Of a stretch of DNA of 64,000 nt, positions 38,696 through 47,625 are shown piece after piece. How positions within the stretch are numbered: the stretch's first letter is position 1; every line of letters starts with the position of its first letter. The notes beneath the pieces are model-generated. The model worked only from the letters and a program-made list of their open reading frames with translations, made no database searches and was not told where the DNA came from. Source of the DNA: Glutamicibacter sp. PS (lineage in GTDB: Bacteria > Actinomycetota > Actinomycetes > Actinomycetales > Micrococcaceae); the NCBI GenBank assembly GCA_031317595.1, contig JANCMB010000001.1, forward strand, positions 1,978,971 through 2,042,970. Reading direction: 5' to 3'. The translations under genes were made by a program, and so were the position numbers.

Positions 38696-39547
38696 TCAGA
38701 GGCCCACCCGATCGAGTAGCTCACCGATGTCTACCCCGTTCAACGCCCAACGCAGCAGGAAGAAGCCGGCGATCCCAACGATCCACGGCAACGACTCCCG
38801 CGCCATCCGGCTCAACTTCGCACCCCAGCGGCGCAACGGCGCCTCCAGTTTCGCCCCCAACATCTGGCGGGCCAGGGTGAGTACGACGGCCGGCATCACC
38901 ATCACCACGCAGTAGCCGCCCAGGGCCAGAATCTGTGTGGCGTCTGCCCATCCACTGTGCGCAAGCGCCGACATGGCCCCCAGATAGGGCAACATCGTCG
39001 GCAGTTCCAGCACTCCGGCCACCACCGCGAGGATAAGCAGGCCGAGTTTACTATCCAGCGCCAGATCCACCCGGTGCCGCAACCTCCGGGGTAGCTCCAC
39101 GTCCTGTTGCAGCACCCCCTCACGCTGCCCGCCGGCGAAGATCCCGCGCTGCTGCGCGTGGTCGGTGTCCAGCTTCAATGTGCCGTTCTCACCTGATCGT
39201 CGCTCGGCGTGCGCCGATGCCTCATCCTTCGCCGGATCCCGCACCGTCAGGGACCACGCCAACATGCTGGCGCCGAGGATGACGGCCAAAATTCGTAGCG
39301 CAGGCGAGTCGAGCACCGACTCCGGAAGGGCGTTTAGGCCCAAGCGCACCCCGGAGCGAAGAAGCAATCCGACGCACCAATAAAATACGGCAATCATCCC
39401 CAGGTAGAGCAGCACCCGCGGCACGGCCCGGCGGTAATCCCGACGTAACAGCAACCAGATCGGAATGATCAAGGTGCCGATGCTCGTGGCATCAATCAGC
39501 GCGAGTAACACCAAGGTGAGCGGGGTTGCCTGATTCAAAACGTCCAT
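38696..39547 (-). CDS. GAP-family (Sap, LysE-like) membrane protein
   Basis: 283 residues with six likely helices in two sets of three separated by a charged cytoplasmic loop (about 115-165). The pattern TPLTLVLLALIDATSIGTLIIPIWLLL and VAGVLELPTMLPYLGAM resembles the GAP/Sap family, which includes mycobacterial proteins for surface glycolipid export. Start chosen at MDVLNQATP. It is divergent from the adjacent histidine kinase gene, with a long palindrome in the 108-bp gap, so it may be a target of that system. Confidence 0.7.
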   Translation of the reverse strand: MDVLNQATPLTLVLLALIDATSIGTLIIPIWLLLRRDYRRAVPRVLLYLGMIAVFYWCVGLLLRSGVRLGLNALPESVLDSPALRILAVILGASMLAWSLTVRDPAKDEASAHAERRSGENGTLKLDTDHAQQRGIFAGGQREGVLQQDVELPRRLRHRVDLALDSKLGLLILAVVAGVLELPTMLPYLGAMSALAHSGWADATQILALGGYCVVMVMPAVVLTLARQMLGAKLEAPLRRWGAKLSRMARESLPWIVGIAGFFLLRWALNGVDIGELLDRVGL

Positions 39548-39598
39548 AGCCCCAGCTTCTGACAGCTTTAGACGCGGCACATCCGGCATTCGTCCACC

Positions 39599-39626
39599 AG
39601 CGCGTCCTACTTAAGGAGGACGCGCT
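39599..39626. promoter_or_regulatory. 28-bp palindrome between divergent GAP gene and two-component operon
   Basis: AGCGCGTCCT and AGGACGCGCT are perfect 10-bp arms around an 8-bp centre that itself contains CTTAAG. It lies 52 bp upstream of the GAP-protein start and 30 bp upstream of the kinase start. The size and symmetry suit a response-regulator or repressor dimer site. It is not a convincing terminator because no gene ends here. Confidence 0.55.
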
Positions 39627-39655
39627 CACCTGCACACTTACGGCATGCTGGGCAC

Positions 39656-40936
39656 GTGTCCAGCTTCAGCTCCGCCACCAAACTCCGCACGCGGCTAGCC
39701 AGTAGCGGCCAGGAACCCCAGGCTGCGTTGCTTTATGTGCTCCTTACCGCGCTGCTGCAGCTCAGCGGGCTGGTGAATTCACCCCAGACCGGATACGAAT
39801 GGTTGAGCCCGTGGTGGCCGGTGTTGATTCTTGGTGGTTCCGCGGCGATTCTGGTGCGCCGCCGTTACGTGCTACTCAGCGCCCTGCTGCAACTTCTCGC
39901 GGCCGCCCTGCTGCTGCTTGGCGGTAGCATCGGTGGCTATTTCCTCGTCTTCGAATCCATCTTCAGTGTTTTTCTGCTCGGTGGCCGTCGGCTACGTCGC
40001 TGGACACTGGTGTTGGGCATTATCGGCTCCACGTCGCTGGCGGCGTTGGCCTTCTCCGAAACCCAGCGCGCCGACGCCCCGGTGCTGGCGCTACTAACCT
40101 CAGGTTTTTTGGTGTTCACCCCGATGACCTGGGCCGAAAGCGTGCGGACGGCCACCGAGCTGGCGCGCGCCGAAGGTGAGCGGGCCGCAGCGCTTGAAAC
40201 AGCCGCGCAGGCCCGCGAGCATATGCTGACCGCGGAGCATCGGGCCACCGTCACGGCCGAACGCACCGCGCTGGCCCGCGAAATGCACGACGTGCTCTCC
40301 GCCAGGTTTTCGGCCATCGCTTTGCTCTCGGCGGCGTTGCTACCGGCTGCACGCGACACGAAACTCGACGGGTCATCCGCCGCCGCAAAAGGTACCGAGC
40401 AGGAACACGCGCTGCAGACCATCCGTCAGGAGGCGGTGGCTGGGTTGGAGGAGATGACCGCGATGGTGCGGATGCTGCATTCCGGCTCCTCCTCGGCCCT
40501 GCGCAGTACTCTGGCCGACACGGCCGGGCTCGTCGAGTCGTATCGGGCGGCCGGGCAGCGCATCGACTTTGAACAATCCGGCGACCCCGGTGACGGTCTT
40601 GACCCGGCGGTGCAAAGCGCAGCTCAACGAACCCTGCGCGAGTTGCTCGTCAACCACGCCAAGCATGCCCCAGATACGCTGCTGCAGCTGCGCCTGCACG
40701 TCGAGGGTCCGCGCATCTACCTAAAGGCGAGCAACGAACTATCTACTGCGGATGGCTCGTCCGCAGCCGCCAGTGCCCTGCAAACGCCGTCCAGCACGAG
40801 CGTCGGAGCCGGCACCGGTCTGGCGAATATCCGCACCCGGGCACGGGCACTATCCGGATCCGTGCAGGTGCTCACCGGCGAGCGCTTTAGCGTTCGGGTG
40901 GAACTTGGCAGCCCCCACCTGGAGGAGGAACGATGA
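39656..40936 (+). CDS. NarL-type sensor histidine kinase
   Basis: 426 residues. Five or six N-terminal membrane helices up to about residue 155 and no large external domain suggest membrane-stress sensing. A coiled linker leads to the HisKA_3 motif ALAREMHDVLSARFSAIA with phospho-acceptor H211; the ATPase domain has RTLRELLVNHAKHA and GTGLANIRTRARALSG. GTG start without a good ribosome site. It overlaps the response regulator gene by 4 bp. Confidence 0.88.
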   Translation: MSSFSSATKLRTRLASSGQEPQAALLYVLLTALLQLSGLVNSPQTGYEWLSPWWPVLILGGSAAILVRRRYVLLSALLQLLAAALLLLGGSIGGYFLVFESIFSVFLLGGRRLRRWTLVLGIIGSTSLAALAFSETQRADAPVLALLTSGFLVFTPMTWAESVRTATELARAEGERAAALETAAQAREHMLTAEHRATVTAERTALAREMHDVLSARFSAIALLSAALLPAARDTKLDGSSAAAKGTEQEHALQTIRQEAVAGLEEMTAMVRMLHSGSSSALRSTLADTAGLVESYRAAGQRIDFEQSGDPGDGLDPAVQSAAQRTLRELLVNHAKHAPDTLLQLRLHVEGPRIYLKASNELSTADGSSAAASALQTPSSTSVGAGTGLANIRTRARALSGSVQVLTGERFSVRVELGSPHLEEER

Positions 40937-41586
40937 GCGCCGACGGGGTACTGATCGTTGATGATCACAGCACGGTCCGCATGGGGCTACGCCTGATCGT
41001 GCAGGGCGCCGCGGACCTGAGTGTGCTGGGCGAAGCCGCCGACGGACGTCAGGCCATTGCCATGGCCGCGGCCCTGCGTCCCGCGGTGGTACTGATGGAC
41101 CTGCGCATGCCGGTGCTTGACGGTATCGCAGCCACCCGGGCCATCATCGCCGCCGAAACCGCTCGGGTGCTCGTGCTGACCACCTTCGATGACGACGAGT
41201 ATCTCTTCGGCGCGTTACAGGCCGGCGCGCACGGCTTCGTGCTCAAAAGCGCCGCGCCGGAGCACATCCTCGACGCGCTACGTCGTGCGGCCCGTGGCCA
41301 ATCGGTGCTGGCCCCCGAGGTCACCGCCCGAGTGGTGGCGCAGGCCATGGGCAATCTCCCGGCCACCGGTGAGCACTCTGCTCCCACCGAATCGCTTGAA
41401 ACTTTGACCGAGCGGGAGCTCGAGGTACTGCGTGGATTGGGTGAGGGCTTGAGCAACCCACAGTTGGCCCAGCGGCTGGGCATCGGTGAAAGCACCGTCA
41501 AAACCCATGTGTCGCGCGTGATGGCCAAACTGCATGTCGACTCACGATTGCAAGCCGCACGTATCGCCTTCACGCAGCTTCGTTAG
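40933..41586 (+). CDS. NarL/LuxR-family response regulator
   Basis: 217 residues. Receiver domain with phospho-acceptor D56 (VLMDLRMP), acidic pocket VDDH and switch residues LTTFDDDEYL and LKSAAP; C-terminal LuxR HTH in LTERELEVLRGLGEGLSNPQLAQRLGI. ATGA overlap with the kinase gene shows they form one system. Probable targets are the divergent GAP-protein gene and its own promoter. Confidence 0.93.
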   Translation: MSADGVLIVDDHSTVRMGLRLIVQGAADLSVLGEAADGRQAIAMAAALRPAVVLMDLRMPVLDGIAATRAIIAAETARVLVLTTFDDDEYLFGALQAGAHGFVLKSAAPEHILDALRRAARGQSVLAPEVTARVVAQAMGNLPATGEHSAPTESLETLTERELEVLRGLGEGLSNPQLAQRLGIGESTVKTHVSRVMAKLHVDSRLQAARIAFTQLR

Positions 41587-41601
41587 GTGCCCCGTTGCGT
41601 C

Positions 41602-41633
41602 GATCGTGGGCTGGGCTTACCCAGCCCACGATC
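41602..41633. terminator. Bidirectional terminator
   Basis: Perfect 14-bp stem (GATCGTGGGCTGGG and complement) with loop CTTA, between the convergent response regulator and VOC genes. Confidence 0.8.
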
Positions 41634-41639
41634 CTGGCG

Positions 41640-41996
41640 TTACCAACTGACGAGACAGAACGGGTGGTTCTGCGGATCGAGGTACACCCGGAAGGTCTTA
41701 TTCCCCTCGCCGGTGGCGCGGGCACCGAGCGCCAACACCTCGGTTTCGGCGATATCCAGGTCCTTGACCCGCACGTCGATATGGGCCTGCTGCGGGTGTA
41801 GGTGTCCGGGCCATTCGGGGGCCACATAGGGGCTGACGGCTTGGAACGCCAGCGCGGGCCGGTCCGGGGCATCGCCGATGCTCACCCATTCGGGCTCATT
41901 GTCCACCCTGATCATGCCCAGCAGGGACTCGTAGAACCTTGCCAGCCGATCCGGGTCTTCACAGTCGATTACCAGTGCATGCCATGTGCCGATCAT
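41640..41996 (-). CDS. VOC-family (glyoxalase-like) protein
   Basis: 118 residues: WHALVIDCEDPDRLARFYESLLG, then HLHPQQAHIDVRVKDLDIAETEVLALGA and YLDPQNHPFCLVSW, the beta-alpha-beta repeats of the glyoxalase_6 type often found in actinobacteria. Metal-type ligands (His, His, Glu/Cys) are partly present. Function unknown; some relatives confer drug resistance or act as dioxygenases. The ATG at 41996 has GGTGGAG ahead; two earlier in-frame ATGs would add 6 or 27 residues. Confidence 0.78.
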   Translation of the reverse strand: MIGTWHALVIDCEDPDRLARFYESLLGMIRVDNEPEWVSIGDAPDRPALAFQAVSPYVAPEWPGHLHPQQAHIDVRVKDLDIAETEVLALGARATGEGNKTFRVYLDPQNHPFCLVSW

Positions 41997-42083
41997 GTTC
42001 TCCACCTTTGCCATCGAGCGCGGTGTTGCGGTGCTACCCATTATGCCCATCGTCACCGTTGGGCGATAGGCCCTCACAGGGAA

Positions 42084-42119
42084 CGCACCGCCGACGGGTC
42101 GTCGCCCGCCGTCGGTGCG
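42084..42119 (-). terminator. Probable terminator after SHOCT protein gene
   Basis: CGCACCG plus ACGG pair with CCGT plus CGGTGCG (3-base bulge), 12 bp beyond the stop at 42131. No T-run is seen, so confidence is moderate. Confidence 0.45.
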
Positions 42120-42130
42120 GATCTGGTGGG

Positions 42131-42415
42131 CTAGCGGCGCGGGGCGCGGAGCACTTCTAGGCGCTGCCGGTACTCGGTTTCGTCGACCTCGCCGCGGGCA
42201 TAGCGTTCACGCAACACGCCTTCGGCCGAAGCGGCGGCCTGATGCAGGTCGCGGCGAAAGCCACTACGGCGAATCAGAAACACCACCGTGCCGATGATCA
42301 AGATCCACAGCAACGGCATGAACAGGAAGAACCAGCCCGGGCCCCCGGCTGGGCCGCCCACATAGGGGTGGGCCAGCGGCAGGGCTTGTGCAAAGGTGCT
42401 GATCATGATGGACAT
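42131..42415 (-). CDS. Small membrane protein with SHOCT domain
   Basis: 94 residues. One membrane helix (about 28-48: WFFLFMPLLWILIIGTVVFLI) followed by the short C-terminal SHOCT motif GVLRERYARGEVDETEYRQRLEVL, thought to be an oligomerisation element. It is encoded 158 bp downstream of the two-component genes on the same strand; such proteins are often linked to envelope-stress regulators. Function not known. Confidence 0.75.
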   Translation of the reverse strand: MSIMISTFAQALPLAHPYVGGPAGGPGWFFLFMPLLWILIIGTVVFLIRRSGFRRDLHQAAASAEGVLRERYARGEVDETEYRQRLEVLRAPRR

Positions 42416-42573
42416 CGTCTCTCACTCCTTGAGTTATCGCTCGGCCGCCGTCCGGTCGAGCGTTAACTCCACTGTGCGCTTCAGAGCCGGCGACCCGCGT
42501 CGGCCGTGAGGAGACAATCTGATCGGCTCCGCTACTCCGCTGGCAGACCCTGCCGGTTCGCACGGACGTAGTC

Positions 42574-43278
42574 TCAGCTCTCGTCGCCCTGCCCCGGGGT
42601 GACCAGACCACTCTCGTAGGCCAGCACCACCAACCCGGTGCGGTCACGTATCCCGGTTTTCCCGAGGATCCGCGAGACATGGGTTTTCGCGGTCAGCGGG
42701 GTGATGAACAGTGCCGCGGCGATCTCCGCGTTGGTGCGCCCGGTACCCACCAGCGCCAACACCTCCCGCTCCCGCTCGGTGAGCGCATCCAACTGCTGCG
42801 CGGCCTGCGGTGCCTGCGGTTCGCGGGAGGCCGCCACCTGGGCCAACAGGGTGCGGGTCACCGACGGGGAGAGCAAGGAATCGCCGCCTGCGACCACCCG
42901 CACGGCCTGGATCAAGTCCTCCGGTTCGGTGTCTTTCACGAGGAAACCGCTGGCCCCGGCCCGGATCGCGGCGAGAATGTACTCTTCATGTTCGAAGGTG
43001 GTGAGCATGAGGATGCGGGTCTGCGACAGGGTCGGGTCGGCGCTGATCGTTGCGGCCGCGGTAATCCCGTCGGTGCCGGGCATCCGTATGTCCATGAGCA
43101 CGATCTGCGGGTGCAATGCCCGGGCCATGCGCACCGCTTGGGCCCCATCGGCGGCCTGACCCAGGACGCGCATATCGTCTTCCGCGTCGAGCAGCGCGGC
43201 GAACCCGGCGCGGATGAGTGACTGATCGTCGACGACCAGCACCCCGAGCGGTGCGTGAGCCGTGGGCTGTTCACTCAT
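42574..43278 (-). CDS. NarL/LuxR-family response regulator
   Basis: 234 residues. Receiver with D63 (VLMDIRMPG) and LTTFEHEEYI; LuxR HTH in LTEREREVLALVGTGRTNAEIAAALF. Its start lies inside the last codons of the kinase gene (8-bp overlap). The C-terminus carries an extra short acidic tail (GQGDES). Confidence 0.93.
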   Translation of the reverse strand: MSEQPTAHAPLGVLVVDDQSLIRAGFAALLDAEDDMRVLGQAADGAQAVRMARALHPQIVLMDIRMPGTDGITAAATISADPTLSQTRILMLTTFEHEEYILAAIRAGASGFLVKDTEPEDLIQAVRVVAGGDSLLSPSVTRTLLAQVAASREPQAPQAAQQLDALTEREREVLALVGTGRTNAEIAAALFITPLTAKTHVSRILGKTGIRDRTGLVVLAYESGLVTPGQGDES

Positions 43279-44401
43279 CGGGCAGTTCCTTCCGGGTCAG
43301 GCGCACATGTAGTAGCGTACCGGGGTCCGTCGAGGTCAGCTCGACCTCCCCGCCGAGGGCGCGGACACGTTCGCCCAGCCCACGCAGGCCGTTGCCCGGG
43401 ACACTGTCGCCGAGCCCGATGCCGTCATCGCGCACCTCAAGGAGCGCCCGATGCTCATCGACGCTCAACTGCACTCGGGCGTGGCCGGCCTTAGCATGAC
43501 GCAGCACGTTGGTCAGCCCCTCCTGCACTGCCCGATACAGGGCGTGCTCGGCGCGCTCATCGAGCCAGTCGGCACGGGGTTCGGTCGGCATCTCAAGCTG
43601 TACCTCGAGCCATTCGCCACGTACCGACTCGACCAGCTCGGGCAACTGCCGTAGTCGTCCACCCGGGGCCAGCGGGGCATCCTGCCGCAACACCGCCAGC
43701 ACCTGCCGTACCTCGGCGAGCGCCTGACTGGATCCGGCCTTGATCTCGCGTAAGGCCTGGGCCATGCGCTGCGGATCCGGGTCCTTGCCGGCTAAGTGCA
43801 GCGCCACCGAGGCTTGGACGTGAATCATCGACAGGCTGTGGGCGACGACGTCGTGAATATCGCGGGCCAGCATCAGTCGTTGCTCGTCACGCTGGTGTTC
43901 CACGCGGGCGATGGCAGCCGCCGCGGACTGCCGTCGCCGCATCCGTGCGCTGCGCGCCAACTCGGCCGCCAATAGGATCAGCAGAATCCAGATCACCGCG
44001 AACCAGGCGCCGACCGGTGCCCCATGCAGGCCGGCCATGATCCCCACCAGTAGGGCGCATCCGGCGCCGGTCCCCCAGGCCCACCAGCGTGCCCCGGCGT
44101 GGATGGCCAGTACCAGAGCGATGATCAGCGGCAAGGCGAAAGGACCGTAGACAAATCCACTATCGGGTCCGGCGCTACTGGCCGCCACCAGATATGCGCC
44201 GGTGAGTACCCCAATTGCGGCCACCATATATCCGGGGGCGCGACGTCGGGCGGCGAGTAGCCCAGCACTGGCCAGCAAGATAAGGACGGCCGGGAGCGAG
44301 AGCTCCGCGTCCTGTCGTCGGGCAGCGAAGAAACTTCCGGTCAGCACGATGCTGAGGATCAGCAGCGGTAGCCACCACACGGCGCGTTGACGGGTGCTCA
44401 T
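43271..44401 (-). CDS. NarL-type sensor histidine kinase
   Basis: 376 residues from the ATG at 44401 (frame open 10 codons further). About six hydrophobic segments to residue 150, then HisKA_3 motif MLARDIHDVVAHSLSMIHVQ with H183, and ATPase region YRAVQEGLTNVLRHAKA and GNGLRGLGERVRALGG. Classic DesK/LiaS-like layout; partner of the overlapping response regulator. Small SHOCT protein downstream may be regulated by it. Confidence 0.9.
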   Translation of the reverse strand: MSTRQRAVWWLPLLILSIVLTGSFFAARRQDAELSLPAVLILLASAGLLAARRRAPGYMVAAIGVLTGAYLVAASSAGPDSGFVYGPFALPLIIALVLAIHAGARWWAWGTGAGCALLVGIMAGLHGAPVGAWFAVIWILLILLAAELARSARMRRRQSAAAAIARVEHQRDEQRLMLARDIHDVVAHSLSMIHVQASVALHLAGKDPDPQRMAQALREIKAGSSQALAEVRQVLAVLRQDAPLAPGGRLRQLPELVESVRGEWLEVQLEMPTEPRADWLDERAEHALYRAVQEGLTNVLRHAKAGHARVQLSVDEHRALLEVRDDGIGLGDSVPGNGLRGLGERVRALGGEVELTSTDPGTLLHVRLTRKELPDE

Positions 44402-44463
44402 GCCCCGAAGACTACCGTTCCCGCGGCGCAACGGGCAGTGCCCGGCGGGTGCAGATATACGAA

Positions 44464-44493
44464 GGCGGCGTACTCCCCGAGGAGTACGCCGCC
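44464..44493 (-). terminator. Terminator after folD
   Basis: GGCGGCGTACTCC and GGAGTACGCCGCC form a 13-bp perfect stem with loop CCGA, 41 bp past the folD stop, followed by TTCGTAT on the minus strand. Confidence 0.7.
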
Positions 44494-44534
44494 ATCAAAT
44501 CATCACGTCCGCGCGAGAGCGCGGCGAAAGGCTC

Positions 44535-45413
44535 TTACTGGTGGACCACCAGGCCGGCGGTGCGTTCGGCGGCCTGCACCACGTTAGCCAGCAGCATCGC
44601 GCGGGTCATCGGTCCCACACCGCCGGGGTTCGGCGACAGCCAGGAGGCCACCTCGCGTGCGGTCGGCTCCACATCGCCGGTCACCTTCCCGTCCACGCGC
44701 GAAACACCTACGTCGAGCACGATGGCTCCGGGCTTCAGATCTGCGGCCTTAACCATGTGCGCGCTGCCGGCGGCGGCGATGACGACGTCGGCCTCGCCCA
44801 GTAGCTCGGGCAGGTTGGTGGTGCCAGTGTGGGCCAGGGTGACGGTGGCGTTGACCGCACGTCGGGTGAGCAGCAGACCCACCGGACGGCCGATGGTCAC
44901 ACCGCGACCGATCACCAGCACATGCTTGCCCTTGAGGTCGATATCGTGGCGCGCCAGCAGTTCGACGCAGCCGGCCGGGGTGCAGGGCGCGGGGCTGGTC
45001 AGCGGCTTATTCACGTTGGCCACGAGGCGGCCGAGGTTCATCGGGTGTAGCCCGTCGGCGTCCTTCTCCGGATCCATGGCCTCGAGGACTGCATCGGTGT
45101 CGATATGGGCCGGTAGCGGCAGCTGGACGATGTACCCGGTACAGGCCGGGTCCTCGTTCAATTCGCGCACCTTGGCCAGCAGTTCTTCCTGCGTGGTTTC
45201 TTCGGGCAGGTCGACGCGGATGGAGTTGATGCCCACCTCGGCGCAGTCCTTGTGTTTCCCGCCGACGTACCATGCCGACCCGGGATCGTTGCCGACCAGG
45301 ATGGTGCCCAGTCCTGGGGTGGCGCCGGCCGCGGTCAGGGCCGCGACACGTTCGGTCAGTTCCTGCTTGATGGCGGCCGCGGTGGCCTTGCCGTCCAAAA
45401 TCTGTGCTGTCAT
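44535..45413 (-). CDS. folD: Bifunctional methylene-THF dehydrogenase / methenyl-THF cyclohydrolase
   Basis: 292 residues. Interconverts 5,10-methylene-, methenyl- and 10-formyl-tetrahydrofolate with [21 protein letters not shown] carries the catalytic Tyr and Lys (YxxxK); [36 protein letters not shown] and [16 protein letters not shown] are the family blocks (the last binding NADP). Usually the Rossmann motif reads GRSxxVGxP; here GRGVTIGRP, so Gly replaces Ser. The cofactor may be used in the purU reaction nearby. Confidence 0.94.
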   Translation of the reverse strand: MTAQILDGKATAAAIKQELTERVAALTAAGATPGLGTILVGNDPGSAWYVGGKHKDCAEVGINSIRVDLPEETTQEELLAKVRELNEDPACTGYIVQLPLPAHIDTDAVLEAMDPEKDADGLHPMNLGRLVANVNKPLTSPAPCTPAGCVELLARHDIDLKGKHVLVIGRGVTIGRPVGLLLTRRAVNATVTLAHTGTTNLPELLGEADVVIAAAGSAHMVKAADLKPGAIVLDVGVSRVDGKVTGDVEPTAREVASWLSPNPGGVGPMTRAMLLANVVQAAERTAGLVVHQ

Positions 45414-45563
45414 ATCTCACCCGTGGTTTGTGGCCCGGACCCAGGCGGGCGGTCCGCGCGGCCATGTGATTCGCTCCCCGGTGGTGGCTCCACCTCACGC
45501 CAGTCACGCTGTCCAGATCATTCTATCGGGAATGCCCGGCCCCGTCCCGATGTTGTAATAGAC

Positions 45564-46676
45564 GTGTCAACTTTTCCGGTGATTGTGATCGGCGCCGGCC
45601 AGGCCGGACTCTCCGCGGCCTGGCATTTGCGGCGCAAGGGACTACGTCCATATCTCGACTTTTTGGTGCTCGATGCCAACGCTCGCCCCGGCGGCGCCTG
45701 GCAACACCGCTGGGAGGAGCTACGCCTCGGCGATGCCCACGGCATCCACCCGCTGCCCGGCCTGCCGCTGAGCGACCCGGATCCAAGCCGTCCGGCCGCC
45801 GAAGTAGTCTCCGAATATTACGCCGACTATGAGCGCCGCTTTGAGCTGCCGGTATTACACGGGGTGCCCGTCCGCTCGGTCACCCGAAGCGTCGACGGCG
45901 GCTTCGAGCTACACACCGACACACGCAACTACACGGCGGTGTCGCTCATCAACGCCACCGGAACCTGGGACCGCCCCTTCTGGCCAAGCTACCCAGGGCA
46001 CTTCGCGGGCCGCCAACTGCACACCCACGATTTCGTCTCCTCCACCGAATTCACCGGGCAGCGGGTGCTCGTCGTCGGAGGCGGAGCCAGCGCCACCCAA
46101 TTCATCCTGTCCCTGCGCGACGCCGGGGCACAGACGATCCTCTCCACGCGACGCCCACTGGACTGGCGAGAATTCACCGGGCAATGGGGACTGCGCGTGG
46201 AGGCCGACGTACGGGCTCGGACCCGGCGCGGGCTACCGGCCGGCTCGGTCGTCTCACACACCGGACTGGCGCTGACCGGACCCATGCGCCAAGCGATCGA
46301 CGCCGGGTGGATGGACAGCCGCGGCCGCATCGACCATTTCGATGCCGACGGGGTGTATTTTGCCGATGGCAGCTATGAGCCTCTCGACGCGGTACTCTGG
46401 GCCACCGGTTTCCGTCCGGCGCTCGAACATCTCAAGGAGTTGCATCTGCGCACCGAACACGGAGGCATCGCGGTAGATACCGTTCAGGCATTCGAAGCCC
46501 CGGGGCTCTACTTCGTCGGCTATGGGGCCTCGGCGTCGACACTGGGTGCGACGCGGGCTGGCCGGCAGGCCGCGCTTGCCGCCTTTGCGCAGTTGCGCGA
46601 CGGCGGGTTGCTACCCGACGATCCGCACACCCCGTACGGCGAGCGACTGGCGGTACCCGCCGGCGTCGGCGACTAA
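45564..46676 (+). CDS. Flavoprotein monooxygenase-like oxidoreductase
   Basis: 370 residues. VIVIGAGQAGLSAAWHL binds FAD and VLVVGGGASATQFILSL binds NAD(P)H; LDANARPGGAWQHRW and LWATGFRPALEHL fit flavin-containing monooxygenase or trimethylamine/Baeyer-Villiger-like proteins, often called NAD(P)-binding oxidoreductases. Start chosen at a GTG (45564) just before the FAD motif; no Shine-Dalgarno is visible, so it may be leaderless. The upstream open frame overlaps folD and is ignored. Substrate unknown. Confidence 0.8.
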   Translation: MSTFPVIVIGAGQAGLSAAWHLRRKGLRPYLDFLVLDANARPGGAWQHRWEELRLGDAHGIHPLPGLPLSDPDPSRPAAEVVSEYYADYERRFELPVLHGVPVRSVTRSVDGGFELHTDTRNYTAVSLINATGTWDRPFWPSYPGHFAGRQLHTHDFVSSTEFTGQRVLVVGGGASATQFILSLRDAGAQTILSTRRPLDWREFTGQWGLRVEADVRARTRRGLPAGSVVSHTGLALTGPMRQAIDAGWMDSRGRIDHFDADGVYFADGSYEPLDAVLWATGFRPALEHLKELHLRTEHGGIAVDTVQAFEAPGLYFVGYGASASTLGATRAGRQAALAAFAQLRDGGLLPDDPHTPYGERLAVPAGVGD

Positions 46677-46772
46677 AACCGCGGCGCCTGATGCGCACCA
46701 AGGGAGCGCCTGCATTGTGATCTTCGGCAACCAAGTGGCGCCCGCGCACCGGGATGCGTACCTTTAGAAACC

Positions 46773-47618
46773 ATGAGCAATCAGTACATCGTGACCCTGT
46801 CCTGCCAAGATCGACCCGGCATTGTGCATGCCATCTCCGGCGGTCTACTCGGCGCAGGATGCAATATCACCGAGTCACAACAGTACGAATCGCCCGATTC
46901 AAACACCTTCTTCATGCGTATCGAGGTGGCCACCGAACAGTCGCTCGAGCAGGTGCGGGCCGCGCTGGCCCCCACGCGCGACGAGTTCGCCATGAGCCTG
47001 CAGGTCAACGACGCAAGCGCGCGCACCCGCACGATGATCATGTGCTCCAAGGCCGGGCATGCGCTCAACGATCTACTCTTCGCCCAGCGCGCCGGCACAC
47101 TGGCCATCGACGTGCCGGTCATCGTTTCCAACCACCTGGACTTGCAGCCGATGGCCGAGTTCTATGGTGTGGACTTCGTGCACCTGCCGGTCACGCCGCA
47201 AAACAAGCAGCAGGCGGAGGCCGAACTGCTAAAGCTGGCCGACGACTACCAAATCGAACTGGTGGTGCTCGCCCGCTACATGCAGATTCTCTCCGACGGG
47301 CTCTGCGAACGCATGGCCGGTCGCGTGATCAACATTCACCATTCCTTCCTACCCTCCTTTAAGGGGGCAAAGCCCTACCATCAGGCCCACGCACGCGGTG
47401 TGAAGCTCATCGGAGCCACCGCCCACTATGTCACCGCCGACCTCGACGAGGGCCCAATTATCGACCAGGAAGTCACCTCTGTGACCCATCAGCGCACCCC
47501 GGCGCAGCTCGTCGCGTTGGGCCGCAGCGTCGAGGGCCGCACCCTGACCCGCGCCGTACAGTGGCATGCCGAACACCGGGTGATGCTCGACGGTCAGCGC
47601 ACCATCGTGTTCTCCTGA
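46773..47618 (+). CDS. purU: Formyltetrahydrofolate deformylase
   Basis: 281 residues; hydrolyses 10-formyl-THF to formate and THF, balancing C1 pools. N-terminal ACT domain (YIVTLSCQDRPGIVHAISGGLL) and C-terminal formyltransferase-like domain with ARYMQILSD, INIHHSFLPSFKGAKPYHQA (catalytic Asn/His) and GATAHYVTADLDEGPII (Asp). Weak ribosome site. Convergent with the next gene at 7-bp distance. folD lies 1.4 kb upstream, so both handle the 10-formyl-THF pool, although they are not in one operon. Confidence 0.93.
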   Translation: MSNQYIVTLSCQDRPGIVHAISGGLLGAGCNITESQQYESPDSNTFFMRIEVATEQSLEQVRAALAPTRDEFAMSLQVNDASARTRTMIMCSKAGHALNDLLFAQRAGTLAIDVPVIVSNHLDLQPMAEFYGVDFVHLPVTPQNKQQAEAELLKLADDYQIELVVLARYMQILSDGLCERMAGRVINIHHSFLPSFKGAKPYHQAHARGVKLIGATAHYVTADLDEGPIIDQEVTSVTHQRTPAQLVALGRSVEGRTLTRAVQWHAEHRVMLDGQRTIVFS

Positions 47619-47625
47619 ACGAATT

